Shown in pieces: positions 8,887-16,834 of a stretch of DNA of 64,000 nucleotides. The position numbers were made by a program, and so were the translations under genes. The notes beneath the pieces were generated by a model. That model did no database searches. It saw only the letters and a list, made by a program, of their open reading frames with translations, and was not told the DNA's origin. Every line of letters begins with the position of its first letter. The first letter of the stretch is position 1. Source of the DNA: Arthrobacter beigongshangensis (GTDB lineage: Bacteria; Bacillota; Bacilli; Bacillales_A; Planococcaceae); NCBI RefSeq assembly GCF_016820585.1, contig NZ_JADHDX010000012.1, positions 1 through 64,000 of the forward strand. Direction: 5' to 3'.

Positions 8887-8906
8887 GTTTATATAGAGTT
8901 TATATA
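8887..8906 (+). promoter_or_regulatory. direct repeat GTTTATATA-N2-GTTTATATA, likely HssR operator
   Basis: Two identical 9-mers (8887-8895 and 8898-8906) are separated by two bases, 48 bases before hrtB. In Staphylococcus aureus the response regulator HssR binds a direct repeat of the same spacing (GTTCATATT-N2-GTTCATATT) upstream of hrtAB. Spacing and seven of nine bases agree. The downstream genes are the matching exporter and two-component system, so autoregulation in response to haem is inferred. Confidence 0.75.
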
Positions 8907-8953
8907 ACTTGTTTATGATGAGGAATGTAAATGAAAAGAAGGAGGTTTATTGT

Positions 8954-10081
8954 ATGTTTTTAGCATTAAAAGAATTAAAACATGGTAAGTTACGTTTTAC
9001 AATGATAGGGCTTATCATTGTATTAATCGCATGGCTTGTATTTATCCTTTCAGGTTTAGGAAATGGATTATCTACACTAAGTGCCGCGACGATTAAAAAC
9101 TGGGAAGCAGAGCATGTGGTTTATGAAGATGGGGCTGGTGCGAGATTTTCAAAATCATTATTATCTCAATCGATGCAAAGTGAAATTGAAGCTCAGCAGG
9201 GAGTAGAAGAAGTTGCACCATTTTCTCAAGCAGTCATTGCAATCTTGCCAATTGGTGGGGTTGCTGAAGGGGAGGAGAAAGTAGATGCAGCTCTATTAGG
9301 TATTGAAGCAGGCTCATTTTTACAACCTGAAGTAATAGAGGGTAAAGCACTTGATCCGAATGTTAAAAATGGCGTTGTTGCGAATGTCACAATAAAAAAT
9401 CAAAATGGCTATGAAATTGGGGATGAGATAGCAATTGATGGTTCTGAACTAAATGCAGAAATTATTGGTTTTGTGAAAAACGAGACATTCAATCACTTGC
9501 CTTCACTATTTGCAAACATGGATTTTGTACGGGAGTATAAATATTCCGCACCCGGATCAAATAATGGAGTGGAAGATGCTATCAATGCATTCGCCATATT
9601 AGGTAAAGATGTGGAGGCCATTCAAATGGAAAAAGAAGTAGATGGCATTGAAGTAGTAACAAAATCCTCAGCTATTAATGGCATGCCAGGTTATACTGCG
9701 GAAAATGGTACAATAATGATGATGCTTGTGTTCTTGATTGTCATTTCTGCATTCGTCATTGCAGTGTTTTTCTATGTTCTAACCATCCAAAAAACACAGC
9801 AATTTGGTGTGATGAAAGCAATTGGTGCTTCAAATGGATTTATAGCTAAAACAATCGTGTCCCAAGTATTTGTGTTGTCATTTTTTAGTATTTTAGTAGG
9901 AATTGGTCTCACATATTTAACTGCTATGGTATTCCCAAAAGAAATGCCATTTAATTTAGATACTGGATTAGTTATTATATATGGAATCGTACTATTAGTG
10001 ATTTCTGTTGGTAGTTCATTGTTTTCAATTCGTCGAATTTCAAAAATAGATCCATTAACAGCGTTAGGGAGGGTTGAGTAA
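8954..10081 (+). CDS. hrtB: HrtB-like haem exporter permease (FtsX/MacB family)
   Basis: This 375-residue ABC permease has one N-terminal transmembrane helix (about residues 16-36), a long extracytoplasmic domain, and three C-terminal helices (about 255-280, 305-330, 340-360), the FtsX/MacB layout. The FtsX segment QQFGVMKAIGAS is present. HrtB works with HrtA to remove toxic haem from the membrane. The ATG at 8954 has GGAGG (8941-8945) upstream and is preferred over the start at 8909, which overlaps the promoter area. It ends at TAA 10079-10081, overlapping the hrtA ATG by one base. The assignment as haem exporter relies on the adjacent HssRS-like genes and the operator. Confidence 0.8.
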   Translation: MFLALKELKHGKLRFTMIGLIIVLIAWLVFILSGLGNGLSTLSAATIKNWEAEHVVYEDGAGARFSKSLLSQSMQSEIEAQQGVEEVAPFSQAVIAILPIGGVAEGEEKVDAALLGIEAGSFLQPEVIEGKALDPNVKNGVVANVTIKNQNGYEIGDEIAIDGSELNAEIIGFVKNETFNHLPSLFANMDFVREYKYSAPGSNNGVEDAINAFAILGKDVEAIQMEKEVDGIEVVTKSSAINGMPGYTAENGTIMMMLVFLIVISAFVIAVFFYVLTIQKTQQFGVMKAIGASNGFIAKTIVSQVFVLSFFSILVGIGLTYLTAMVFPKEMPFNLDTGLVIIYGIVLLVISVGSSLFSIRRISKIDPLTALGRVE

Positions 10082-10752
10082 TGACTTTAAGCATGAAAAA
10101 TGTCTCAAAAGTATATAAAGAAGGCGAAACTCAAATAATTGCTTTAGATCAAGTCTCAATGGAGGTTGCGTCTGGAGAATTTGTAGCAATTATAGGTCCA
10201 TCAGGTTCCGGAAAATCGACGTTTCTATCGATTGCTGGTGCGTTATTAAAACCCTCGCAAGGTGAAGTGGAAATTAATAATAAGAATATCGCAACACTAA
10301 AAGACAAAGAGCTTTCCGATTTGCGATTACATGAAATAGGATTTATTTTACAAACGTCTAACCTAATGCCATATTTAAACATATTAGACAATTTGCTTGT
10401 TATAAAAAAGATGTCGGGTAAAGTAACAAAACAAGATGAAGCCTTTGCAAAAGAATTATTAACAGGGCTTGGTTTGACAAGTAAGTTCGGGAAATTTCCA
10501 AACGAGCTTTCTGGAGGAGAACGTCAACGTGTAGCAATCGCACGTTCATTTATGAATGATTCATCGCTTATTTTAGCCGATGAACCTACTGCATCATTGG
10601 ATACAAACCGTGCAAATGAGGTCGTTTCCCTTATTTCAAAAGAAGTTAAAGCACGTGGTAAAGCGGCTGTTATGGTAACACATGATGAACGAATGCTAGC
10701 AAATTGCGACCGTGTTTACCGCATGGAAGATGGTAAATTAACGTTACAATAA
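10081..10752 (+). CDS. hrtA: HrtA-like ABC transporter ATP-binding protein
   Basis: This 223-residue nucleotide-binding subunit carries Walker A GPSGSGKST, Q-loop (ILQTSNLMPYLN), signature LSGGERQR, Walker B LILADEPTASLD and the switch histidine (VTHDE). It belongs to the MacB/LolD/HrtA subfamily. It starts one base inside the stop of hrtB and energises that permease. The MacB-type subfamily also handles peptides; the haem role is inferred from the regulators that follow. Confidence 0.85.
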   Translation: MTLSMKNVSKVYKEGETQIIALDQVSMEVASGEFVAIIGPSGSGKSTFLSIAGALLKPSQGEVEINNKNIATLKDKELSDLRLHEIGFILQTSNLMPYLNILDNLLVIKKMSGKVTKQDEAFAKELLTGLGLTSKFGKFPNELSGGERQRVAIARSFMNDSSLILADEPTASLDTNRANEVVSLISKEVKARGKAAVMVTHDERMLANCDRVYRMEDGKLTLQ

Positions 10753-10805
10753 AATGATTAATAGATTACATGAAGCTAAATTCACTAGAAAGTGGAGGCG
10801 TTACG

Positions 10806-11477
10806 ATGCAGATTTTATTAGTAGATGATGATTTAGATACCTTACAACTAGTATCTATACATTTGGAACGTGCAGGGTATAAAGTGCATATTGCTGACGA
10901 TGCGGAAGCAGCGCTAACGTTATTAGAAACTTACAAAGTGGATTTGGCGATTGTAGACGTTATGATGCCAGGAATGAATGGTTTTGAATTAACAGAAATT
11001 CTGACGGAAGATTATGAGATTCCTGTCATATTATTGACCGCTAAAGGCCAATTAGTCGATAAAGAAAAAGGATTTATTGCTGGATCGGAAGATTACATAG
11101 TAAAGCCATTTGAGCCTAGCGAATTATTATTTAGGGTTGCAGTTGTTTTACGACGTTATGAACGATCATTAGAAAATTTCATAGAAATCGGAAATATGAA
11201 AATTGATCGAAAAAACTACGAAGTAATTATTAGAAATGAAACCGTTTTGTTGCCTTTGAAGGAATTTGAGCTCCTCACTTTACTAGCATCACGAAGTGGA
11301 AAAATCGTACAACGAATTTTTCTGATTGAGCATACATGGGGAATTGATATTGAGGGCAATGACGCTACGTTGAATACACATATTAATCGATTGAGGGAGC
11401 GATTAATACGTTATGAGGCGGACGTTGGAATTCTAACGGTTCGTGGAATTGGTTATAAATTAGAGATGTTGAAATGA
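10806..11477 (+). CDS. hssR: HssR-like response regulator (OmpR family)
   Basis: This 223-residue regulator has an N-terminal receiver domain with acidic pocket VDDD, phosphoacceptor Asp51 (AIVDVMMPGMNG) and conserved lysine (DYIVKPFEPSE), then a winged-helix OmpR domain (LPLKEFELLTLLAS, INRLRERL). The stretches DKEKGFIAGSEDYIVKPFEP and ELLFRVAVVLRRYE resemble S. aureus HssR as I recall it. The ATG at 10806 with GTGGAGG at 10792-10798 is chosen over 10770. It overlaps the kinase gene by four bases (ATGA). Confidence 0.82.
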   Translation: MQILLVDDDLDTLQLVSIHLERAGYKVHIADDAEAALTLLETYKVDLAIVDVMMPGMNGFELTEILTEDYEIPVILLTAKGQLVDKEKGFIAGSEDYIVKPFEPSELLFRVAVVLRRYERSLENFIEIGNMKIDRKNYEVIIRNETVLLPLKEFELLTLLASRSGKIVQRIFLIEHTWGIDIEGNDATLNTHINRLRERLIRYEADVGILTVRGIGYKLEMLK

Positions 11478-12859
11478 AAACACTTTATCGACAATTTATT
11501 AGCGCCACGTTATTAATTTTGTTTTGCAGTATCATCGTCGGATATGCCCTCGCAAATATTATTTACTTTTCAATTTCAAAGGACAATATTAACTCACAAA
11601 ATGTAAAGTTTGCTCAAGAGGTTGCCAATGGGATTGAAAATATGCATGATTCAAAGGATTCGATGCATGCATATTTATCATTAATCGGTAATTCAGGCTA
11701 TCAACTATATTTAATTTCTAGTTCCGGAGAAAAATACCCTTTTGGTGAAGAATTTCAAAACTTAAAGATACCTCATGAAACAGTTCAAACGATTATTGAT
11801 GGTGAAATATACCATGGGATGAAATACGCGCCGAGTTCGTTATTTATGATCGGACATTTTTCCAATAGCTTGGAAAATTCAGTTGGGGTACCTGTTATTA
11901 CAATGCAAGACCAATATGCATTATTTTTAAGACCCGATAACAAGTCAATTTTCTCGGATATACATGTTGTTTTAATGAGCTTTGTAGTTGCAATCGCTGT
12001 AATTAGCTTACTGGGTGTGGTTGTAATGACACGAAAATTAATTCGTCCCATTTCATCATTAACAGAAGCAACAAAGGCAGTAAAAAATGAAAATTTTAAT
12101 TACCGATTAAATATTTCTCGAAATGATGAGATAGGTCAATTGGCGGAAAATTTTAATTTGATGCAGCTACAGCTTGCTCATAATGATGAATTACGTAAGG
12201 CATTTATCAATGATGTTTCTCATGATTTTCAGTCGCCATTAATGAATATTCAAGGTTACTCTGATCTACTGCAAAATGATGAACTAAGGAAAGAAGAAAG
12301 ATTACAGTATGCAGCGATTATTCAGCGAGAATCTAAGAGATTATCGAACTTAACAAAACAATTACTCATCTTAACCTCATTAGATCAGGCTTCTTATTCC
12401 TTTCAGAGGAATAGTGTCCGATTAGATGAACAGTTAAAAGAGATTATTAGGAAGTCACAATGGCGGATCAATGAACGCGAATTAGAACTATCCTATAAAT
12501 TAGAACCTGTATCTATTCGAGGCGATGCAGAATTACTCATGAGTGTGTGGGATAATTTATTAAGTAATGCCATTAAGTATTCTGAATTTGGAAGTATTAT
12601 TTCGATTACTTGTCGACAAGTACATGACGAAATTCAAATTATTTTCAAGGATTCAGGAATAGGGATTAATAATGAACAACTAACGCAAATATTTGTCCGC
12701 TTTTATCGAGTAGATACAGCAAGAAAGAAAGACGGAACGGGGCTAGGACTATCAATTGTCAAGAAAGTTGTGGAGTTACATGGTGGGCAAGTAAAAGTAA
12801 CAAGTAAAATCGGAAAAGGAAGTACATTTGAAATTAAATTACCAATTAGAAGGACCTAA
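11474..12859 (+). CDS. hssS: HssS-like haem-sensing histidine kinase
   Basis: This 461-residue kinase has two transmembrane helices (about 10-32 and 165-185) around a ~130-residue extracytoplasmic sensor, then HAMP, a dimerisation domain with His250, and an HATPase domain (WDNLLSNAIKYSE, DSGIGI, GTGLGLSIVKKVVELHGG). The H-box reads SHDFQSPL and not SHELRTPL, a variant found in some Bacillales kinases. The sensor segment YHGMKYAPSSLF and FLRPDNKSIFSD resembles HssS. It follows hssR with an ATGA overlap. It would sense haem stress and phosphorylate HssR. Confidence 0.82.
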   Translation: MKTLYRQFISATLLILFCSIIVGYALANIIYFSISKDNINSQNVKFAQEVANGIENMHDSKDSMHAYLSLIGNSGYQLYLISSSGEKYPFGEEFQNLKIPHETVQTIIDGEIYHGMKYAPSSLFMIGHFSNSLENSVGVPVITMQDQYALFLRPDNKSIFSDIHVVLMSFVVAIAVISLLGVVVMTRKLIRPISSLTEATKAVKNENFNYRLNISRNDEIGQLAENFNLMQLQLAHNDELRKAFINDVSHDFQSPLMNIQGYSDLLQNDELRKEERLQYAAIIQRESKRLSNLTKQLLILTSLDQASYSFQRNSVRLDEQLKEIIRKSQWRINERELELSYKLEPVSIRGDAELLMSVWDNLLSNAIKYSEFGSIISITCRQVHDEIQIIFKDSGIGINNEQLTQIFVRFYRVDTARKKDGTGLGLSIVKKVVELHGGQVKVTSKIGKGSTFEIKLPIRRT

Positions 12860-13238
12860 AATTAGGGAAAAGAAATGGTCAATCCAATTAATTCGTTTTG
12901 CAGCTATTTTTGGAATAATCGGTACGTTTTTAGGCTCGAAAATGAGTAGAAATATGGAATGTTCATTGCGTCCGATACATGCACATATATTATTAGTTGG
13001 ATGGTTATCCGTATTTGCATGGGGAATATTTTATAAAGTTTATACTGTAAAATATAAAAAAAATGTGTCTATACACGCTATTACAGCAATGATTGGTGCA
13101 TTTGTCCAAACGTTTGGTATGCGGATGTATAATTTAAACCCATTTAGAATGGGAAGAAGCGAATTGGCACCATGTAATAGAAAGAGAAACAGAAAAAGAA
13201 CAAAACTTGTCCCTGTAGGAGATCGAGTGGCTGAATGA
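12828..13238 (+). pseudogene. truncated oxidase-like (COX1-type) small membrane protein
   Basis: A frame starting at TTG 12828 (GGAAAAGGAAG upstream), overlapping the hssS end, encodes hydrophobic segments with a histidine pair in the helix RPIHAHILLVGWLSVFAWG. This resembles the small COX1-like membrane proteins where HAHxxLxGW binds haem or metal. After about residue 106 (13146) the frame enters a copy of the small charged gene seen at 7842-8039 and reads a foreign arginine-rich tail. The C-terminal helices appear to have been replaced. Function of the remainder is doubtful. Confidence 0.5.
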
Positions 13239-13260
13239 ATGGATTAAGGAAAATGAGTAA
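13147..13260 (+). pseudogene. 3' fragment of the small charged gene (third location of the module)
   Basis: In the frame from 13147 the sequence reads EWEEANWHHVIERETEKEQN, LSL, a TAG, then EIEWLNEWIKENE and TAA at 13260. It parallels the C-terminal half of the protein at 7842-8039. The stop lies where that protein has a glutamine codon. No HTH gene follows, but ACACAAATTTTACACAAG, also found after the HTH copy at 7.4-7.66 kb, recurs about 95 bases downstream. Confidence 0.6.
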
Positions 13261-13539
13261 ATTGAGAAAATAGAAATATCGGGGAAGTCGTTGTATAAAA
13301 AATGCTTACTCTACCGAAAGAGTAAGCGGACAAAATTATAAACTTAAACAATTTCACACAAATTTTACACAAGGATTGTCGGAAGTACTGATTTAACAGC
13401 ATCCATAGGCCATAATAGAAACCGGCCTCGGGTATTCAATAAAAAAGACATAACTTCGGTTATGTCTTTTTTATGTTATATATAAACCAAGTTGCGATTA
13501 TGCTACAGTAAATGTAATCACTGTAGGTGGAGGATTGTC
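13261..13539. other. intergenic region with hairpins and an 18-bp shared string
   Basis: It holds a hairpin GCTTACTCTACCGAAAGAGT at about 13302-13327, the string ACACAAATTTTACACAAG near 13356-13373 shared with 7682-7699, and the terminator at 13442-13472 listed separately. No gene is seen. Confidence 0.5.
13442..13472 (+). terminator. Rho-independent terminator
   Basis: AAAGACATAAC, loop TTCG, GTTATGTCTTT followed by a T-run: an 11-bp stem with a stable tetraloop. It would end transcription from the hrt-hss region. Confidence 0.85.
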
Positions 13540-13563
13540 ATGCCATTAATTGAACATCATGAA

Positions 13564-13568
13564 TTTAT
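13564..13568 (+). other. TTTAT target/TAM motif at the left end of the TnpB element
   Basis: TTTAT lies directly 5' of the inferred left end. IS200/IS605-family elements insert 3' of a short specific motif that also serves as the target-adjacent motif (TAM) of their TnpB nuclease; TTTAT is such a motif in characterised Geobacillus elements. The boundary is fixed by the in-frame restoration of the interrupted gene. Confidence 0.7.
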
Positions 13569-14948
13569 CGTTTTCCGACAGAAGACTTCAACTCCAATCG
13601 GGTGTAGGGACAAGCCCGGCGATAAGTGGGAGATAAATGTCGGTTGGTGATAGCCAAAAAGCATATCAATCCGTTAAAATAGGAATATACATTCTGTATG
13701 ATAGGGGTGAATGTAATGCTAATCAATAAGGCCTATAAGTTTCGCATCTACCCAGACGCGGAGCAACAAACGCTCATTGCTAAAACAATTGGGTGTAGCC
13801 GCTTTGTCTTTAATTACTTTCTAGCCAAGTGGAATAATACTTACAAAGAGACGGGCGAAGGGTTATCGTATAATACCTGCTCTGCCGAGTTAACTCAATT
13901 AAAGAAGAAGGAAGACACGATTTGGCTAAAAGAAGTCGATAGCATTTCGCTTCAGTCATCTTTGAGAAACTTGGCAGACTCATACGCAAGGTTTTTCAAG
14001 AAGCAAAACAAAGCCCCATGTTTTAAGTCGAAAAGCAATAACATTCAATCCTACACGACAAAACACACCAATGGAAATATAGCGATAGTTGGCGCCATGA
14101 TTAAATTGCCTAAACTTGGACTTGTGAAACTTTCTAAAAGTCGTGAAGTAGATGGTCGGATTATCAATGCAACGATTAGACGTAACCCTTCAGGTAAATA
14201 CTTTGTCTCTATTCTTGTTGAAACAGAAGTTTTGGAGCTACCTAAAATGAATTCATCGGTAGGTATTGATGTCGGCTTGAAGGATTTTGCAATTCTATCT
14301 GACGAAACGGTATATCGAAACCCTAAATTCTTTCGCTCATTGGAGAAGAGGTTAGCTAGAGAGCAACGTGTCCTTTCAAGACGAAAAGAACTAGCAATCA
14401 AAAGAAAATGTAAACTAAGTGAGGCTAAAAACTATCAGAAACAACGTGTAGTAGTTGCACGTATTCAGGAGAAAATTGTAAATAAAAGAAAGGATTACTT
14501 GCACAAAATCTCAACTGAGATCATCAAAAACCACGATGTCATCGGAATTGAAGATTTGCAGGTGTCTAACATGCTTAAAAATCACAAGTTGGCCAAGGCG
14601 ATTAGCGAAGTAAGTTGGTCGCAATTCAGAACAATGCTTGAATATAAAGCGAAATGGTACGGTAAACAGGTTGTTGCCGTGGGCAAAACATTTTCTTCAA
14701 GCCAACTCTGCTCATCTTGTGGCTATAGAAACAAAGACGTTAAGAATCTTGCCTTGCGTGAATGGGACTGCCCAGAATGCGGAAGTCATCACGATAGGGA
14801 CATTAACGCGAGTATAAATCTTAAAAATGAAGCCGAAAGGCTTTTAACCGTAGGGATTACGGGGCTAGCCTAATCAATAACTGGCGGATACGCTGGTGAT
14901 CTTAGGAATCTCCCACTTCTAAACGAAGTGAAAGTGGGAGTAATTCAA
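13569..14948 (+). mobile_element. IS200/IS605-family element, tnpB only (IS1341 type)
   Basis: The element has no inverted repeats and no target duplication, as expected for this family. It starts after TTTAT and ends with the right cleavage-like motif TTCAA (14944-14948), preceded by a hairpin (14910-14940). It carries tnpB but no tnpA, so it depends on a Y1 transposase elsewhere to move. The left 150 bp contains GC-rich hairpin-forming sequence (GGGTGTAGGGACAAGCCC). Both ends and tnpB look intact. Confidence 0.85.
13716..14873 (+). CDS. tnpB: TnpB RNA-guided nuclease of the IS200/IS605 family
   Basis: This 385-residue protein has the N-terminal TnpB/OrfB domain ([18 protein letters not shown]), then a RuvC-like nuclease with all three acidic residues in place: Asp188 (GIDVGLKDF), Glu279 (IGIEDLQV) and Asp362 (DRDINAS). 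The zinc ribbon CSSC...CPEC (Cys332, 335, 352, 355) lies between the last two. Family members are programmed by an RNA from the element's right end and cut DNA beside the TAM. The ATG at 13716 has AGGGGTG at 13703-13709 and begins the conserved region; the in-frame ATG at 13698 is upstream of that site. It appears catalytically competent. Confidence 0.92.
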   Translation: MLINKAYKFRIYPDAEQQTLIAKTIGCSRFVFNYFLAKWNNTYKETGEGLSYNTCSAELTQLKKKEDTIWLKEVDSISLQSSLRNLADSYARFFKKQNKAPCFKSKSNNIQSYTTKHTNGNIAIVGAMIKLPKLGLVKLSKSREVDGRIINATIRRNPSGKYFVSILVETEVLELPKMNSSVGIDVGLKDFAILSDETVYRNPKFFRSLEKRLAREQRVLSRRKELAIKRKCKLSEAKNYQKQRVVVARIQEKIVNKRKDYLHKISTEIIKNHDVIGIEDLQVSNMLKNHKLAKAISEVSWSQFRTMLEYKAKWYGKQVVAVGKTFSSSQLCSSCGYRNKDVKNLALREWDCPECGSHHDRDINASINLKNEAERLLTVGITGLA

Positions 14949-14964
14949 AGAGCAGGATAATGGG
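14770..14964 (+). ncRNA. predicted omega RNA (reRNA) with guide from the right flank
   Basis: In characterised TnpB systems the guide RNA overlaps the 3' end of tnpB, runs to the element's right end, and takes about 16 nt of flanking DNA as guide. Here the terminal scaffold hairpin CTCCCACTT...AAGTGGGAG is at 14910-14940, the element ends at 14948, and the predicted guide starts AGAGCAGGATAATGGG (14949-14964). The 5' boundary is a guess. TTTAT followed by this guide reconstitutes the empty insertion site, as the model predicts. Confidence 0.6.
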
Positions 14965-15118
14965 ACACTGATGATTGATCGTTTTCAATATCAATCCCCT
15001 TTAGGGCTGTTGGGGGTTCTTGCAGACAGGTTGTTTTTAGAAAATTATATGAAAAGGTTTATTGTTAACCGGGCAATTGCTTTGAAAGAGATTGCGGAAC
15101 GTATGTAAATTAAACTGA

Positions 15119-15153
15119 AACGCTCCTTTTGTGATACGAAGGGAACGTTTTTT
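15119..15153 (+). terminator. Rho-independent terminator
   Basis: AACGCTCCTT and AAGGGAACGTT can pair around a short loop, followed by a T-run. It ends the interrupted SRPBCC gene just before the sigma factor promoter region. Confidence 0.6.
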
Positions 15154-15218
15154 CTTGATTTTGGTGCTGTAATATTTTACGTAGTAAATCGTCTAATGAG
15201 TAAAGGAGGGGAGAATGA

Positions 15219-15764
15219 GTGACGGATCATAGAATCGAGGAATGGTTTCAATTGTATGAGAGAGATATTACTAGTTTTCTAATTTACTATACAGGCTCGA
15301 TGGATGTTGAGGATCTTGTGCAAGAAACATTTATGATTGCTATAAAAAAGATACCCGGTTTTAAAGATCAGTCACATCCGAAGACATGGTTGGTTTCTAT
15401 TGCAAGAAATAAGATTATCGACGATTATCGTAGAAAGAAAGTGTGGGAAAAGATCAAGCACTCCGTTTTTCGAGAACAGCAGCTGTCGAATGAATTGGAA
15501 GAGAAAACGATTATGAATCAAGAAATCCTTCATTTATACAAAGCGATTCATCAGCTTTCTCCTCGCTATAAAGAAGTAGTTATCTTAAGGGGAATTTTGG
15601 AGTTAACATCAAAAGAAGCTAGCGAAGTATTGAAAAGTAATGTGAACCGTGTAAATGTCATGTTCCACCGAGCATTAAAAAGACTGAAGGAGATACTTGT
15701 AGAGGAGGGACTGGATTATGAAGGGCATGAAGACTTTACAAGAAAATCTAAGAAGCCTTCCTAA
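15219..15764 (+). CDS. ECF-type RNA polymerase sigma factor
   Basis: This 181-residue protein has a region 2 core (MDVEDLVQETFMIAIKKI, with TWLVSIARNKIIDDYRRKK) and a region 4 helix-turn-helix (LSPRYKEVVILRGILELTSKEA). Start is GTG 15219 with GGAGG about 10 bases upstream; the ATG at 15214 is out of frame. It overlaps the next gene by 47 bp, a common arrangement for an ECF sigma factor and its anti-sigma partner. Target promoters and inducing signal are not readable. The C-terminal 20 residues beyond region 4 are poorly conserved. Confidence 0.88.
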   Translation: MTDHRIEEWFQLYERDITSFLIYYTGSMDVEDLVQETFMIAIKKIPGFKDQSHPKTWLVSIARNKIIDDYRRKKVWEKIKHSVFREQQLSNELEEKTIMNQEILHLYKAIHQLSPRYKEVVILRGILELTSKEASEVLKSNVNRVNVMFHRALKRLKEILVEEGLDYEGHEDFTRKSKKPS

Positions 15765-16620
15765 ATATACGTTGAGCGAAGAACAGAAACAAAGAGTCAG
15801 CATGGCTTTGCAAAAGGAAATGAAGCCTAAAAAGAGAATAAAATTTGTTGAGCCTTTCGTTGCATTTGCTTCAATATGTGCGATAGTATTTACCCTTGTT
15901 CTGTCGAGTGATAGTGATCAGTGGTTTAATGAGCTGCGGCAATCATTTCAGCCTCAGATAGAATTAACTGCACCGAAAGCAACTGTTTTTAAAAATCATT
16001 ATGACGTAATTGGGGTCGAAGGGAAATTCGGGATATTAGTTTTCAATGAACAATTTGTAGCCGAAGATGTTAGGAGAGGTAGTAAATTGATGCTTTATTT
16101 CTGGGGTGATCCATTACAACTTATTGATAAAAATTATCGGGTTGAAGCTAGGAATAGCTATAATGAAAATCTTGTCTTATCTGAAGGCGTTCTATCTACC
16201 TCACTGATTAACGAAGATGCGCATTCGTTAGCAAGTTTTTTGCCATTCCCAGCAGACGGTAAATGGCAGTTATCTATATTTGTCGAGGATCAATTATTTG
16301 AAGAATTTACGGTTGATGTTCTACCCTCGTTTCCAAAAACGGAAGATTACTCCTTGATTAGCCATCCAATGGAGCTTGCGGTAGGCGAGGAGACAGAAAT
16401 TACTATCGAAAGCTCAGTGGAGAGCGAGAAGGGGATAGAAGTAAAATTATTAAATGAGCAAGGGAATATTGTGTCTGAACATATTTTTAATCAGGATGGT
16501 TCATTTATCGATGGCTCAGGAGGATATATATATCACTATAGTGGAAATATGATTTTCCCGGAAAATGGTACCTGGACGTTGCTGATTGAAGGTGAGAAAA
16601 CAAAGCCATTTAAAAATTGA
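15718..16620 (+). CDS. putative membrane anti-sigma factor / DUF4871-like protein
   Basis: A 300-residue protein has a charged N-terminal cytosolic segment (~45 residues, LRSLPKYTLSEEQKQRVSM), one transmembrane helix (about 46-64, FVAFASICAIVFTLVLSS), and an extracytoplasmic beta-rich region with immunoglobulin-like repeats. This single-pass layout directly after an ECF sigma gene suggests an anti-sigma factor or sensor. No zinc anti-sigma motif (HxxxCxxC) is present, so inhibition would use another mechanism. GAGGAGGGA precedes the ATG. A terminator follows directly, so the two genes form a closed unit. Confidence 0.65.
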   Translation: MKGMKTLQENLRSLPKYTLSEEQKQRVSMALQKEMKPKKRIKFVEPFVAFASICAIVFTLVLSSDSDQWFNELRQSFQPQIELTAPKATVFKNHYDVIGVEGKFGILVFNEQFVAEDVRRGSKLMLYFWGDPLQLIDKNYRVEARNSYNENLVLSEGVLSTSLINEDAHSLASFLPFPADGKWQLSIFVEDQLFEEFTVDVLPSFPKTEDYSLISHPMELAVGEETEITIESSVESEKGIEVKLLNEQGNIVSEHIFNQDGSFIDGSGGYIYHYSGNMIFPENGTWTLLIEGEKTKPFKN

Positions 16621-16630
16621 CCATAAACAA

Positions 16631-16669
16631 AATCGCTCCTTGCCGTCTAAGCGGAAGGAGCGATTTTCA
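16631..16669 (+). terminator. Rho-independent terminator of the sigma/anti-sigma operon
   Basis: AATCGCTCCTT and AAGGAGCGATT form an 11-bp stem followed by TTC; it lies 10 bases after the stop codon. Confidence 0.8.
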
Positions 16670-16834
16670 TAGAGGGAGACCTGGTGATACTCAGTTTTGG
16701 TTGTTCATGCAATTGCCTTAGTTGGTCATTGGGGATGGGTCACAAAGTAAATGGGGACTGGTTATTGGTTTGCCAGCAATTTAAATTGTGTCCCCGCTCT
16801 ATGCCTTGGAAAGGAGTCTCACCTTGCCAAGGGA
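16670..16834. other. intergenic stretch with a GGGGAC/GTCCCC inverted repeat
   Basis: An open frame here (16684-16869) runs into the antisense of the next gene and looks like a shadow. The feature of note is GGGGAC (about 16754) matched by GTCCCC (about 16791). The same words bracket a hairpin at 26600-26633, so this may be a dispersed repeat. Confidence 0.4.

Larger units (their letters stand above)
13540..15108 (+). pseudogene. SRPBCC-family gene, internally deleted and split by a TnpB element
   Basis: The 5' part (13540-13568) has GGAGG and reads MPLIEHHEFI. The 3' part (14949-15108) reads EQDNGTLMIDRFQYQSPLG, LFLENYMKRFI and so on to TAA. Removing 13569-14948 joins them exactly in frame (the isoleucine codon is AT from the left flank plus A from the right), giving a 62-residue product matching HEFIE...YKSPFGILG...LFLENYM of the intact paralogue at 1766-2224. 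Since MPLIEH is fused directly to HEFIE, roughly the middle 100 residues had already been lost before or apart from the insertion. Confidence 0.8.
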
